Assembly: GCF_000786695.1 (NCBI RefSeq)
Contig: NZ_CP009962.1
Coordinates: 2,542,001 to 2,606,000, forward strand
Length of the DNA stretch: 64,000 nucleotides
Direction of reading: 5' to 3'
Source of the DNA: Collimonas arenae
Lineage (GTDB): Bacteria > Pseudomonadota > Gammaproteobacteria > Burkholderiales > Burkholderiaceae_D
Shown: positions 26,913 through 36,668 of the stretch, in pieces
Layout: each line of letters starts with the position of its first letter
How positions within the stretch are numbered: position 1 is the stretch's first letter
Notes under the pieces: model-generated
Told to the model about the DNA's origin: nothing
Database searches by the model: none
What the model saw: only the letters and a program-made list of their open reading frames with translations
Position numbers and translations under genes: made by a program

Positions 26913-27887
26913 ATGAGTAAGACAACATTTCTGGGCTTCGAACAACCGATCGCCGAGCTGGATGCCAAAATCGAAGAGCTGCGTTTCGTCCAGGACGATT
27001 CCGCCGTCGATATTTCGGAAGAAATCGACCGTTTGTCGAAAAAAAGCCAGCAACTGACCAAAGATATCTACGCCAAGTTGACTCCGTGGCAGGTTTCGCA
27101 GATTTCGCGCCATCCGCAACGTCCATACACGATGGACTATGTGAACGAAATTTTTACCGATTTTCATGAGCTGCACGGCGACCGCAGTTATGCAGATGAC
27201 CTGTCTATCATCGGCGGCCTTGCGCGTTTCAACGGCCAGGCTTGCATGGTGATCGGCCATCAAAAGGGTCGCGATACCAAAGAGCGCGCCTTGCGCAATT
27301 TCGGCATGCCGAAACCTGAGGGTTATCGCAAGGCCTTGCGCCTGATGAAAGTCGCGGAAAAATTCGGCTTGCCGATTTTCACCTTTGTTGATACCCCTGG
27401 CGCTTTCCCCGGCATCGATGCGGAAGAGCGCGGCCAGTCGGAAGCGATCGGCCATAACCTGTACGCCATGGCGGAATTGAAGGTGCCGCTGATCGCCACC
27501 ATCATCGGTGAAGGCGGTTCCGGCGGCGCGCTGGCGATTGCGGTTGGCGATGCGGTCTTGATGTTGCAATACGCAACTTATTCGGTGATTTCGCCAGAAG
27601 GCTGTGCGTCGATTTTGTGGAAAACCGCCGAGCGTGCGGCTGATGCGGCCGATGCATTGGGCCTGACCGCGCACCGTCTGAAAGCAGTTGGCTTGATCGA
27701 CAAGATTGTCAGCGAGCCTTTGGGCGGCGCCCATCGCGATCCGAAACAGATGGCGTCGCTGTTGAAGCGCGCACTGGCCGATACCTTGCGCCAGTTCCAA
27801 GGCGTCAAAACCAAGGATTTGCTGCATGCACGCCATGAAAAGCTGATGAGCTACGGTAAATTCAAGGAAGTGCTGGCTGCTGAATAA
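26913..27887 (+). CDS. accA: Acetyl-CoA carboxylase carboxyltransferase subunit alpha
   Basis: A 324-residue subunit that, with AccD, transfers CO2 from biotin to acetyl-CoA, the first step of fatty acid synthesis. Length and sequence are standard for AccA: the N-terminal helix region, the crotonase-like core with [17 protein letters not shown] and EGGSGGALA, and the late YSVISPEG. It starts 97 bases after the glycosylase and is followed after 5 bases by tilS, the common accA-tilS pair of beta-proteobacteria. Confidence 0.97.
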   Translation: MSKTTFLGFEQPIAELDAKIEELRFVQDDSAVDISEEIDRLSKKSQQLTKDIYAKLTPWQVSQISRHPQRPYTMDYVNEIFTDFHELHGDRSYADDLSIIGGLARFNGQACMVIGHQKGRDTKERALRNFGMPKPEGYRKALRLMKVAEKFGLPIFTFVDTPGAFPGIDAEERGQSEAIGHNLYAMAELKVPLIATIIGEGGSGGALAIAVGDAVLMLQYATYSVISPEGCASILWKTAERAADAADALGLTAHRLKAVGLIDKIVSEPLGGAHRDPKQMASLLKRALADTLRQFQGVKTKDLLHARHEKLMSYGKFKEVLAAE

Positions 27888-27892
27888 TTCTC

Positions 27893-29323
27893 GTGTCGAA
27901 TCTTCATGCATCAAGTATCTACGCGTACTTAGAAAATACACTGGCGGCGCTGGCAGTCACGCGCGCTGCCGGTGATCCCCAAGTTCCAGCCAGACTGGCG
28001 ATTGCCTACAGCGGCGGCCTCGATTCCAGCGTCCTGCTGCACGCGGCAGCAAGTTACGCCATTGCGCATGGCGTCAAGCTGCTGGCTTTTCATATCCATC
28101 ACGGCATCAGTCCCAACGCGGATCAATGGCAGGCGCATTGCGCCGAGACTTGCGCGCGGCTGGGCGTTGAGTTCCATGCACAAACCATTGCGCTGCATGA
28201 CAGCGATAAAAACGGCGTAGAAGAAGCTGCCCGAATTGGCCGTTACGCGGCGCTTGGCGCTTTGTGCCGCCAGCATCAAATTCCTTTGTTGTTGACTGCG
28301 CATCATCTGGATGACCAGGCGGAAACCGTGCTGCTGCAATTGTTGCGCGGCTCCGGCGCGGCTGGCTTGTCCGGTATGGATAGCTGGAATACAGCGCCGA
28401 CCTTGCTTGGTGATGCCACCTTGCTGATGGTGCGTCCGCTGCTGAAAGTCTCGCGCGCGGCGATGGAAGAATATGCCGCTGCACAGCAGCTGGCTTATGT
28501 CGACGATGAATCGAATCACGATCCTCGCTATGCCCGCAATGCCTTGCGCCAGCAAGTGATGCCAGTGCTGGCGCAATATTTTCCCGGTTTTCAAGAGCGT
28601 TTCTCGCGCAGCGCCGGGCACATGCAGACCACGCAAAAATTGCTGGTTTCGCTGGCGGCGCAAGACATGGCCCTGTGCGCCGACGGCGCTTGTCTCGATA
28701 TGGATCGCCTGCGCCAACTCAACTCGGAGCGTATCGATAACCTGTTGCGCTACTGGTTCGGCCTGCATCATCTGCGCATGCCTTCCAGCGCCTGGTTGAG
28801 TGAAATGCGCCAGCAATTGCTGGAGGCGAAAGCCGACGCCCAACTGTGCGTGACCCATCCCGATTGCCATATCCGGCGTCATCGCAACCGCGTATTCCTG
28901 ACGCCGCGCGACGATACCGATCGCTCTGAAATCGAGCCGCAGGATTTTCGCTGGAGCGGCGAAACTGAAATCGCCTTTCCCGCATTTGGCGGCATCATGC
29001 ATTTTGAGCCGGCGGAGCAGGGCGTTGCAGCCGAATGGCTGCGCGAGCAAGCCTTGCAAATCCAATATCGCGCTGGCGGAGAAAAGCTCAAGCTGGCCTT
29101 CAACCGGCCCACCAAGGCGTTGAAATATCATTATCAAGCCTTTGACGTACCGCCCTGGGAGCGTGAACGGCTGCCCTTGGTGCGTAGCGGCAAGCAAATC
29201 GTGTTTGCATCCGGTGTTGGTTTTGATTGCCATGTGCTGGCGGTTGAACCCGGTTCGCACATTAGCTTGCGTTGGGAATCGAATATATTGCCCTTGAGTC
29301 AAGATATTCGGTTTGACGCATAG
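27893..29323 (+). CDS. tilS: tRNA(Ile)-lysidine synthetase TilS
   Basis: A 476-residue enzyme that converts C34 of tRNA-Ile(CAU) to lysidine. The PP-loop SGGLDSS is at residues 40-46, followed by the family HHxxDQAET motif (AHHLDDQAETVLL) and the TilS-specific C-terminal domains. The start is a GTG six bases after the accA stop with no clear ribosome site, suggesting translational coupling to accA. No in-frame ATG occurs before the PP-loop. Confidence 0.95.
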   Translation: MSNLHASSIYAYLENTLAALAVTRAAGDPQVPARLAIAYSGGLDSSVLLHAAASYAIAHGVKLLAFHIHHGISPNADQWQAHCAETCARLGVEFHAQTIALHDSDKNGVEEAARIGRYAALGALCRQHQIPLLLTAHHLDDQAETVLLQLLRGSGAAGLSGMDSWNTAPTLLGDATLLMVRPLLKVSRAAMEEYAAAQQLAYVDDESNHDPRYARNALRQQVMPVLAQYFPGFQERFSRSAGHMQTTQKLLVSLAAQDMALCADGACLDMDRLRQLNSERIDNLLRYWFGLHHLRMPSSAWLSEMRQQLLEAKADAQLCVTHPDCHIRRHRNRVFLTPRDDTDRSEIEPQDFRWSGETEIAFPAFGGIMHFEPAEQGVAAEWLREQALQIQYRAGGEKLKLAFNRPTKALKYHYQAFDVPPWERERLPLVRSGKQIVFASGVGFDCHVLAVEPGSHISLRWESNILPLSQDIRFDA

Positions 29324-29445
29324 ACGCTATCTGGAATTCTTGCCGGTAACGCACTTGTCATAATGGGCTGTAGCGGGTACATTAAAGGGTTGATTTTTTA
29401 TTTTTCCTGCACTACGCCCGTTACTAGCACCCACCAAAAATCCCT

Positions 29446-30696
29446 ATGGCTTTAATCGTCCACAAATACGGCGGCACTTCGATGGGCTCGACCGAGCGCA
29501 TCAAGAATGTCGCCAAACGCGTCGCCAAATGGCATGACGCCGGCCACCAAATCGTCGTGGTGCCTTCCGCGATGTCCGGTGAAACTAACCGCCTCCTGGG
29601 CTTGGCAAAGGAAATTAGCGCACAGCCTGATCCGCGCGAACTTGACATGCTGGCATCAACCGGCGAGCAGGCTTCGGTCGCGTTGCTGGCAATGGCGCTG
29701 CAAGCCATCGGCAAGCAAGCGGTCTCCTACGCCGGCTGGCAAGTCGCGATCAAGACCGATTCGGCCCATACCAAGGCGCGCATCCGTTCGATTGACGACG
29801 CCAAAGTACGGCAAGACCTGGATGCCGGCAAAGTCGTGATCATCACCGGCTTCCAAGGCGTCGACGAGGCCGGCAATATCACCACGCTCGGTCGTGGTGG
29901 TTCCGATACGTCGGCGGTGGCGGTTGCCGCGGCATTGAAAGCTGCCGAGTGCCTGATCTACACCGACGTTGACGGCGTCTATACCACCGACCCGCGCGTT
30001 GTATCCGACGCGCGCCGCCTGAACACGGTGACGTTTGAAGAAATGCTGGAAATGGCGTCGCTGGGCTCGAAAGTGCTGCAGATTCGTTCAGTCGAATTCG
30101 CCGGCAACTACAAGATGCCTACCCGCGTGCTGTCGTCGCTGACCGACCCTTTAATGCCGCTGGAAGAAGAAGCAGTTTCCGGCACCCTGATTTCGTTTGA
30201 GGAAGATACCAAGATGGAACAAGCCACCATTACCGGCATCGCGTTTAATCGCGACGAAACCAAGATTACCGTGCTGGGCGTGCCTGACCGCCCTGGTATC
30301 GCCTATCAGATTCTGGGCGCAGTCGCCGACGCCAATATCGAAGTCGACATGATTATCCAGAATCAGTCGGTCGACGGTAAAACCGACTTCACATTCACCG
30401 TGCCGCGCGGCGAGTACGCCAAAGCGATGGACGTGCTCAACGAGAAGGTGAAGGCCAGTATCGGTGCAGCCAGCATCACCGGCGACGCCAAGGTCTCCAA
30501 GGTATCGGTGGTCGGCGTGGGCATGCGCAGTCATGTCGGCATCGCATCGCAAATGTTCCGTACTTTGTCGGAAGAGGGCATCAATATCCAGATGATCTCG
30601 ACCTCCGAAATCAAGATCTCGGTCCTGATCGATGAAAAGTACATGGAACTGGCAGTGCGCGCTCTGCATAAGGCTTTTGGACTGGAAAGCGCTTAA
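29446..30696 (+). CDS. lysC: Aspartate kinase
   Basis: A 416-residue monofunctional aspartokinase, first step for lysine, threonine and methionine. The kinase domain starts with VHKYGGTSMG (residues 4-13), has the TDVDGVYTTDPR loop (near 166-177), and is followed by two ACT regulatory domains (about 265-410) that bind end-product amino acids. In many relatives an internal start makes a separate beta chain; I do not see strong evidence either way. It stands alone, 122 bases after tilS. No lysine riboswitch is evident. Confidence 0.95.
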   Translation: MALIVHKYGGTSMGSTERIKNVAKRVAKWHDAGHQIVVVPSAMSGETNRLLGLAKEISAQPDPRELDMLASTGEQASVALLAMALQAIGKQAVSYAGWQVAIKTDSAHTKARIRSIDDAKVRQDLDAGKVVIITGFQGVDEAGNITTLGRGGSDTSAVAVAAALKAAECLIYTDVDGVYTTDPRVVSDARRLNTVTFEEMLEMASLGSKVLQIRSVEFAGNYKMPTRVLSSLTDPLMPLEEEAVSGTLISFEEDTKMEQATITGIAFNRDETKITVLGVPDRPGIAYQILGAVADANIEVDMIIQNQSVDGKTDFTFTVPRGEYAKAMDVLNEKVKASIGAASITGDAKVSKVSVVGVGMRSHVGIASQMFRTLSEEGINIQMISTSEIKISVLIDEKYMELAVRALHKAFGLESA

Positions 30697-30706
30697 ATCG
30701 TGTGAG

Positions 30707-30777
30707 CCTCTCAAAACCATGTCGAGCGGCCTGAGGTGGGGGTGCACGTCAGGGGGCGCACATCAGGTTTTTAGAGG
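30707..30777 (+). repeat. Inverted repeat just after lysC
   Basis: CCTCTCAAAACC (30707-30718) and GGTTTTTAGAGG (30766-30777) are complementary over 11 of 12 positions across a G-rich 47-base loop that itself can pair in part. It starts 11 bases after the lysC stop and could end or protect the lysC message. The 3' arm contains five T, but a classic terminator layout is absent. Confidence 0.4.
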
Positions 30778-30823
30778 TATTAAAAAAATTTTCAAAAAAA
30801 GCTGTTAATTTGGCATAGCGTTA

Positions 30824-30852
30824 TTGACCGATGCCCTATGAAAAGTTATTAT
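30824..30852 (+). promoter_or_regulatory. Sigma70 promoter of tRNA-Ser
   Basis: TTGACC (30824-30829) and TATTAT (30847-30852) are separated by exactly 17 bases and lie about 42 bases before the mature tRNA. This matches the vegetative consensus well and fits a stable RNA gene. Confidence 0.75.
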
Positions 30853-30893
30853 TCGTGTCCTTAACGCGGCGTTACTAAAAGCCGTTTAAGCTT

Positions 30894-30987
30894 GGAGGCG
30901 TGGCCGAGTGGTCGAAGGCACTTCCCTGCTAAGGAAGCATATGGGCTTAAACCTGTATCGTGGGTTCGACTCCCACCGCCTCCTCCA
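30894..30987 (+). tRNA. tRNA-Ser (anticodon GCT)
   Basis: A 94-base class II tRNA with long variable arm and encoded CCA. Acceptor GGAGGCG pairs with CGCCTCC. The anticodon loop CTGCTAA lies between CTTCC and GGAAG, giving anticodon GCT. The T arm contains GGTTCGACTCC. It marks the boundary between the core genes and the T6SS locus. Confidence 0.96.
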
Positions 30988-30998
30988 AGATTAGTGAT

Positions 30999-31034
30999 AA
31001 CCCCTTGATTTCGTAATGGAATCAAGGGGTTTTT
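30999..31034 (+). terminator. Intrinsic terminator after tRNA-Ser
   Basis: AACCCCTTGATT and AATCAAGGGGTT form a perfect 12-bp stem around a 9-base loop, directly followed by T residues. It lies 12 bases after the tRNA 3' end. The 278 bases from here to tssE hold no gene that I can support. Confidence 0.88.
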
Positions 31035-31312
31035 CATTTCTACTATCAAATTAACGGAGAATTGTCCTTCTTCCTCAGGCCACATGCGCAAGCATGTGAT
31101 TTTTGAGCGTTGCAATAATGCCAAATTGCAGTTGGTTGGTTTTTAGAAAATATTGCTTAATTGCATTAAATTCATCGGCGTTTGAATCGCACCAATGCGT
31201 GAGATGCGCTGATATGAGAAATCATGCGGCTCCGTCTTCAGCGCTCTCGGCACATTGATTAATTGCAGATCGAACTTTGCACTCGCCGAACAAAATTCAT
31301 AGCGCCAGGAAT

Positions 31313-31720
31313 TCACCGCAATTGCAGTAAGGTCCGTCCCTCTGGCTCGAAGTGGGTGCCGAAACGAACCAATCCACGCTTGCGCAGATGGCAGGTCATC
31401 AAATAACTGATAACCATGCCCGGATCGGCCGGCAGTACGTCGATCTCGATACCTTTGATGCGCGGTTCGTAAATCAACAGCGTCGCTTCCATTTCTTTCT
31501 TGAGCTGATGTGCAGATGCCGGCAGATTGCGGTAGACATTGGTCAGGTCCGGCAAACCAAAATCCGGCAAATGCTTGAGCGAGCCGGCCCGGGTATTGAG
31601 AATGCGCCGCAGGTTTTCCATGACGCTGAGGATTTCCAGCGTCTTGTCGTCGTAGGCATTCAGCGGAATATCGCCTATGTGCCCTAGCAACTTATCGTAT
31701 AGCGAAGGTCCGGTTGACAT
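31313..31720 (-). CDS. tssE: T6SS baseplate subunit TssE (gp25-like)
   Basis: A 135-residue gp25/GPW-family protein that nucleates the sheath on the baseplate. The start SLYDKLLGHI and the middle DFGLPDL match the TssE pattern; the C-terminal strand IDVLPADPGMVISY is the conserved wedge segment. It is the last gene of the minus-strand T6SS block, 14 bases after tssH, and ends the locus on this side. Confidence 0.92.
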   Translation of the reverse strand: MSTGPSLYDKLLGHIGDIPLNAYDDKTLEILSVMENLRRILNTRAGSLKHLPDFGLPDLTNVYRNLPASAHQLKKEMEATLLIYEPRIKGIEIDVLPADPGMVISYLMTCHLRKRGLVRFGTHFEPEGRTLLQLR

Positions 31721-31734
31721 ATACAGTTCTCCGC

Positions 31735-34506
31735 TTAATCGCTATTGTCGGATGCGGCTACGGCTGCTGTTTGGGCAATGGCCGGAGCGTTGTCGTTCGG
31801 CAGAAATTCCACGACCAGATTGCCTTCTGCCGATTGCGTCAAACGTACCTCGTTCGGCATGCCGCCAGCTGCCAGCCTCACCAGCAGTTCGCGCGCCACC
31901 ACCGGCAGGATCTGCTGATTCAGCAAGCTGTCGATGTTGCGTGCCCCCGATTCACGTAGCAGGCAGGCTTGCGCCAGTGCGTCAACCAGGCTTTCATCGC
32001 ATGTCAGCTGAATGCCATATTGACGATGCAGACGGGCGCCGATAGCGTCGAGCTTGATCCGCAAGATATTGGACAGGGCATCCGCCTGCAGCGGACGGTA
32101 GAGAATCGGCTGGAAGCGCGCCAGCAAAGCCGGCTGAAAGTGGTTTGACAGAATCGGGTGCACCACCTCCATCAATTGCGCCGTGGAGATGGCGGGGTCG
32201 CCGCCTGTCATATCCATGATTTCCTGACTACCCAGGTTGGAAGTCATCAGAATCACGCAATTGCAGAAATTGATTTCACGTCCCTCGCCGTCGCGCATGG
32301 TGCCGCGATCAAACACCTGGTAAAACATCTCCAGCACATCGCGATGCGCCTTTTCCACTTCATCCAGCAACACCACGCTGTAAGGGCGCTGCCGGACCGC
32401 TTCGGTCAACACGCCACCTCGGCCATAACCGACGTAACCCGGCGGCGATCCCTTCAGCTGCGATACCGTATGCGCTTCCTGGTATTCCGACATGTTAATG
32501 GTGGTCAGCGCAGCCTCGCCGCCGAATAGCAGATCGGCTAATGCCAAAGCGGTCTCAGTCTTGCCGACGCCTGACGGCCCTGCCAGCAGAAATACGCCCA
32601 ATGGCGAATGTTCGTTCTTCAAGCCCGCCTTGGCCGTGCGCAGGCTGCTGGCCAGTGCCGCCAATGCCTCGTTCTGGGCAACCACTCGGCTCGATAAGGT
32701 CTGCTCAAGGGAAAGCAGGCCTATCAGCTCGTCTTCCACCAGATTGCCGACCGGTACGCCAGTCCATTCCGCCACCACGCGGGCAACGGCCTGCGCATCC
32801 ACATCAACAAACACCATGGACGTCTTTCCTTGTGCTTCGGTCAGGGCAAGTTGTGCTGCATCCAGCGTCTTTCGTGCAGCTTCACGCGCTTCATGATCTT
32901 CGGCGCTGGCGGCTTCCTGGAATTGAGTACGCCGCTCCTGCAATGTTTTTACCAGGGCCAGCTCATGCTCATAACGTTGTTGCAATTGCTCAAATGCGTT
33001 GCGTGCCTCGGTAATCGTGTTTTGCAAGGCCTCATGCCGCTCCTGCAGGCCGGTAATACCGGCCTCCTGATCAGCAGCGAGCTTGCCGATCTCCAGTTCC
33101 AGCGCACTTACTTGAGCGCGAGCGCGTTCAAGTTCGGCGGGCGGTGATTCCAATCCCATTTTTACCCGGGCAGCCGCGGTGTCGATCAGGTCGACTGCCT
33201 TGTCGGGCAACTGCCGCCCGGTCAGGTAGCGGCGCGACAGCTTGACGGCCGCCGTCAGCGCCTCATCGCGGATATGCACGTTGTGATATGTCGCATAACG
33301 TTTCGCCAGGCCGCGCAGCATCAGGGTGGCGTTGGCGTCGTCCGGTTCGTCTACCTTGATCACCTGGAAGCGCCGTTCCAGTGCCGCATCGCGTTCGAAG
33401 TATTCCTTGTACTCGGACCAGGTAGTCGCCGCGATCGTACGCAATTCGCCGCGCGCCAGTGCCGGCTTCAGCAGATTGGCCGCATCGGCGCCGCCGGCAG
33501 CGTTGCCTGCGCCAATCAGCGTATGGGCTTCGTCAATAAACAGCAGAATCGGCACCGGCGATTGCTGCACCTCATCGATCACATTCTTCAGGCGCTGCTC
33601 GAACTCGCCTTTGACTCCGGCGCCGGCCTGCAACAGTCCCAGATCCAGTGTCAGGATACGTACCTCGCGGATCACGGTCGGCACAGTACCTTCCGCCACA
33701 CGCAACGCCAAGCCTTCCACAAGTGCGGTCTTGCCAACCCCCGGTTCGCCGACCAGGATCGGATTATTCTTGCGACGCCGTGCCAGCACGTCGACCATTT
33801 GCTGGATTTCGCGATCGCGGCCGAACACCGGATCGATCTCGCCGCGGCCGGCTTTCGCCGTCAGGTCGATGGCAAAGCGTGCGAGCGCTTCGCCACCTGT
33901 TGCCGCGGCATTGCCAGCAGCCTTGGGCGGTTTAGTGTTTTGAGTTGCGTTTTGATTCGATGCGGCGGGAGAGGGCGGGTTAGCGGCAGGGTCAGTTGCC
34001 GCAGGCAAGCTGTCATCGGCTTCGTCAACTTGCGACTCGACGGACCGCGCATCCAGCACGTTGCCGAGCCGCTGAATCTGCGCCGAAGTCATGCTGATAA
34101 GCGGCCACGCATCCGTGGCGCGCAAACTGTGGGGTGCATCGACCAGCGCCGCCAGTATATGTGCAGAGCGAATCGTGCGCGCATCGTCCGACATCGATGC
34201 CGCCAGCCAGGCACGCTGCAACACATCCATCAAGGTATGGGACAGCGCTGGCTTGCCGCGCATGTCATGGGGGAGGCGCTCCAGCGAAGTCAGTAACGCA
34301 TTCCATACCTGATCGATATCAATCTCGTAATGACGCAAAATCGTTGGAATATCGCCGTTGCCCGGTTCGATTAACTTCAATAACCAATGCTCCAGCGTGA
34401 TTTCACCGTGCGCACGCGCATGGCACAAGTTGGCTGCAGCTTCCAGCGCGCTGGCGCATTGCGGATTGAGCTTGCGGAGTAGATGGGTGGAATCGCGTAG
34501 GGTCAT
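31735..34506 (-). CDS. tssH: T6SS sheath-recycling ATPase TssH (ClpV)
   Basis: A 923-residue Clp/Hsp100 ATPase that disassembles the contracted TssBC sheath. Seen: N-domain (about 1-150) that reads the TssC tail, an Ala/Pro/Asn-rich linker (about 160-205), the first AAA module with GEPGVGKTAL and LLFIDEAHTL, a coiled-coil M domain (about 440-550), and the second AAA module with GPSGVGKTET. Its class is ClpV rather than ClpB by the N-domain and the T6SS setting. The upstream neighbour is the last gene of the AT-rich immunity array, 219 bases away, so tssH may have its own promoter. Confidence 0.95.
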   Translation of the reverse strand: MTLRDSTHLLRKLNPQCASALEAAANLCHARAHGEITLEHWLLKLIEPGNGDIPTILRHYEIDIDQVWNALLTSLERLPHDMRGKPALSHTLMDVLQRAWLAASMSDDARTIRSAHILAALVDAPHSLRATDAWPLISMTSAQIQRLGNVLDARSVESQVDEADDSLPAATDPAANPPSPAASNQNATQNTKPPKAAGNAAATGGEALARFAIDLTAKAGRGEIDPVFGRDREIQQMVDVLARRRKNNPILVGEPGVGKTALVEGLALRVAEGTVPTVIREVRILTLDLGLLQAGAGVKGEFEQRLKNVIDEVQQSPVPILLFIDEAHTLIGAGNAAGGADAANLLKPALARGELRTIAATTWSEYKEYFERDAALERRFQVIKVDEPDDANATLMLRGLAKRYATYHNVHIRDEALTAAVKLSRRYLTGRQLPDKAVDLIDTAAARVKMGLESPPAELERARAQVSALELEIGKLAADQEAGITGLQERHEALQNTITEARNAFEQLQQRYEHELALVKTLQERRTQFQEAASAEDHEAREAARKTLDAAQLALTEAQGKTSMVFVDVDAQAVARVVAEWTGVPVGNLVEDELIGLLSLEQTLSSRVVAQNEALAALASSLRTAKAGLKNEHSPLGVFLLAGPSGVGKTETALALADLLFGGEAALTTINMSEYQEAHTVSQLKGSPPGYVGYGRGGVLTEAVRQRPYSVVLLDEVEKAHRDVLEMFYQVFDRGTMRDGEGREINFCNCVILMTSNLGSQEIMDMTGGDPAISTAQLMEVVHPILSNHFQPALLARFQPILYRPLQADALSNILRIKLDAIGARLHRQYGIQLTCDESLVDALAQACLLRESGARNIDSLLNQQILPVVARELLVRLAAGGMPNEVRLTQSAEGNLVVEFLPNDNAPAIAQTAAVAASDNSD

Positions 34507-34725
34507 AGTAGTCCTAAGTAAAGTAATTGGTGCATTAGTGCGGTACGGTAGCCGGGCTGCCCTCAGGCCGGGTCATCAAGCGTCAGGCCGAAGCATGCAG
34601 CCTAGTTTCACTGCTGGCGGGTCGCACTACAAATTGCGAACGTCTCTCGGAAAGACCTCCAAGGCCGTTATCTCAGCATCGCTGTTATCGCTTGGATCTG
34701 GAAAAAAGCTAATAAACCTCAACAT

Positions 34726-35301
34726 TCAATGATCATTTGAGAATATTTCTTTAATAATATTTTCTGGTAATCGACACTTTATTTTTAAAGTTTTAATTAT
34801 TTTTTGAATATCATTATTTAAATTTATATCACCATTACCGTCAATTCTCACAGAATAGTCAGCTCCAAAAACTAAATAGGTGAAACATGTTCCTCCGGCA
34901 GCATGGAAGCCAGCGCTATCCGAAATTCCACAAGATGCCGAACCGGAAATAGAGGTGAAATCTTTTTTATACTCAATTTTTGCCATCCCTGAATCCATGC
35001 TGCCACCTTTAATCCAGTTATTATCAATTACAAAAAAACCACTTTCACGAAGTGCATCTTTGGGAGATAAGTGCAAAACGCATATGCTAGCTGTGAATTT
35101 TGATTTTTTATAATCTACATTTTTACCAACAAGCATACAATTCTCATCTACTGGATCTCTAAGAGTTTTCCATATTTTTGGTATTGCAATAGCGTAAAAA
35201 TTGATGTATTCAAGGTTTTTATATTCTTTCGCAACAAGCAAGGGATTTAATGTGGAAAAAAGAAGTATAAAAATAAAATTCTTAGTTATTATATTTTTCA
35301 T
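34726..35301 (-). CDS. Small exported protein, putative T6SS immunity (array member 6)
   Basis: A 191-residue protein that I do not recognise as a named family. Residues 1-24 form a signal peptide, so it should act in the periplasm. The core carries a CGISDSAGFHAAGGTC segment also seen, in related form, in three other members of this array, with the two cysteines probably disulphide-linked. It overlaps the preceding gene by 4 bases (ATGA). It is strongly AT-rich, unlike the flanking tssH. Position in a chain of similar genes behind a peptidoglycan-attacking effector suggests immunity (inference). Confidence 0.68.
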   Translation of the reverse strand: MKNIITKNFIFILLFSTLNPLLVAKEYKNLEYINFYAIAIPKIWKTLRDPVDENCMLVGKNVDYKKSKFTASICVLHLSPKDALRESGFFVIDNNWIKGGSMDSGMAKIEYKKDFTSISGSASCGISDSAGFHAAGGTCFTYLVFGADYSVRIDGNGDINLNNDIQKIIKTLKIKCRLPENIIKEIFSNDH

Positions 35302-35900
35302 TTTTTTTGAGTAGTAAAATTTAAAGAATAAACTTCCTTAAATATTTCTCTAAAAGCTATAACCCTTTCTTTGCTTTTGTTGCAAAGACTAGTAATCATC
35401 CATTTTTCTTCATTAATCCAAAGAGCATCGACACAAAAATCTTTATTTTTTTCTTTAAAGAATGTGTTTGTAACTAATATTCCTTTAATTGATTCATTAA
35501 AAGCTATCTTTGAATTTTTTTCGTAGGAAGGCGTTAGCGAGTGCCAGTTTTTATTTTCATAAACAAAAGTGCCGAAATACAAAGGATAGCCACTAGATTC
35601 TTTGATATCCTGCAGCATCATTTGGTTATTAAAATCAATTTTCGCTGTTTGATTGTGATATTTTAAATATATATAAAAGGGACAAGCATTATAACGATCA
35701 TTGTCTATTCTATTCTTCAATGAACTTTCCAAAATACGATTAGCTGTAACAACCAATTGCGAATTTTTAGGGAACGAAAATCCACAAATTTCACGTAAAT
35801 TTGATTTTTCATCTATTCGTATTTTTGACTGAGCATTTGAGGGTTCAGCAAAAAAAAGACTAGTAATACCAAGCATTAATATCAACTTATCGAACATCAC
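35298..35900 (-). CDS. Small exported protein, putative T6SS immunity (array member 5)
   Basis: A 200-residue AT-rich protein with a signal peptide (cleavage near SNA-QS). It lacks the SAGFHA-type segment of members 2, 3 and 6. Its C-terminal end (KEVYSLNF) resembles the end of the first array member (KILYSIEF), so it may belong to that lineage; this is a by-eye match only. Five cysteines in the mature part could form disulphides, fitting a periplasmic protein. It shares a 4-base overlap with member 6, so the two form one transcription unit. Confidence 0.65.
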   Translation of the reverse strand: MMFDKLILMLGITSLFFAEPSNAQSKIRIDEKSNLREICGFSFPKNSQLVVTANRILESSLKNRIDNDRYNACPFYIYLKYHNQTAKIDFNNQMMLQDIKESSGYPLYFGTFVYENKNWHSLTPSYEKNSKIAFNESIKGILVTNTFFKEKNKDFCVDALWINEEKWMITSLCNKSKERVIAFREIFKEVYSLNFTTQKK

Positions 35901-35995
35901 GTTGCTCCACTTTAAAATTAATTGGAGTTAATTCAACGCCAATAGATCACTTACATTCTGAAAGTGAAGAATATCCACGGTGAAAATATTTTATA

Positions 35996-36583
35996 TTAAT
36001 GCGGCAACAAAAATTTATCGGAAATTGATTTTAGAAATTGATTAATTATTCCCATTCGCAAGGAAAAGCATTTGCGAATATCTTTGCAACCTTGATTTTC
36101 CCCTAGAAAAAATTGTATAGCTATTGTCTTATGATTATTTGTTAAAACAATTGCATAACACTGTCCTCCATAATTCGACGAAATAGAGTTTTTTGTTATT
36201 CCACAAAGCGGGAAGGCTTCGAAGCCATACCAATTTCTAAAGGAAATTTTTTTAACATTTTCAGTTATTGAATTCAGGTGAATTTCTCCATCCCCCGTCT
36301 TAAAATAGAGTGGAGATGTCGCATCGATTTGAGCACATGTCTGTAAATCTGAAAAGCAAAGAGTTCCAAAATCCTCGCTATTACCCATTATGGATTTTTT
36401 CATGTTAAATGAAATATTATAAATAATGGGATTTTCATTTCTTACTAAATCTGATGTTGCTGATGAATAAAATATTTGTGAATATTTTAAATTAAAGTCT
36501 TTTATGGAGTAATTTGCCAATGATTCTTTGGCAATCGTAAAACTGCTTACAGACAATAGAAAAAGTAGAATTAGTATTTTCAC
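35996..36583 (-). CDS. Small exported protein, putative T6SS immunity (array member 4)
   Basis: A 195-residue AT-rich protein with a signal peptide (residues 1-18). Near residues 125-145 it has LCGITKNSISSNYGGQC, a diverged version of the Cys-x(n)-Gly-x-x-Cys segment of members 2, 3 and 6. A second cysteine pair lies near the C-terminus. No known enzyme motif. It is 95 bases from member 5 and 85 from member 3. Confidence 0.65.
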   Translation of the reverse strand: MKILILLFLLSVSSFTIAKESLANYSIKDFNLKYSQIFYSSATSDLVRNENPIIYNISFNMKKSIMGNSEDFGTLCFSDLQTCAQIDATSPLYFKTGDGEIHLNSITENVKKISFRNWYGFEAFPLCGITKNSISSNYGGQCYAIVLTNNHKTIAIQFFLGENQGCKDIRKCFSLRMGIINQFLKSISDKFLLPH

Positions 36584-36668
36584 AATGCGTCTCTTAATAT
36601 TTAAAAAATATTTTATGAACGATAAATCCTATTATTCCAAGCACCTTCTGTACCATTAATTTTTCTTG

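Noticed and set aside
26883..29302. Long minus-strand ORFs opposite accA and tilS
   Set aside because: Shadows of two well-identified genes; no motifs or ribosome sites.
30861..31124. Minus-strand ORF containing GGGGGSRTHDTG
   Set aside because: It is the complement of tRNA-Ser and its terminator, another typical false ORF.
33274..34296. 340-codon plus-strand ORF opposite tssH
   Set aside because: Shadow of the ClpV gene; sequence is low in hydrophobic pattern and unrecognisable.
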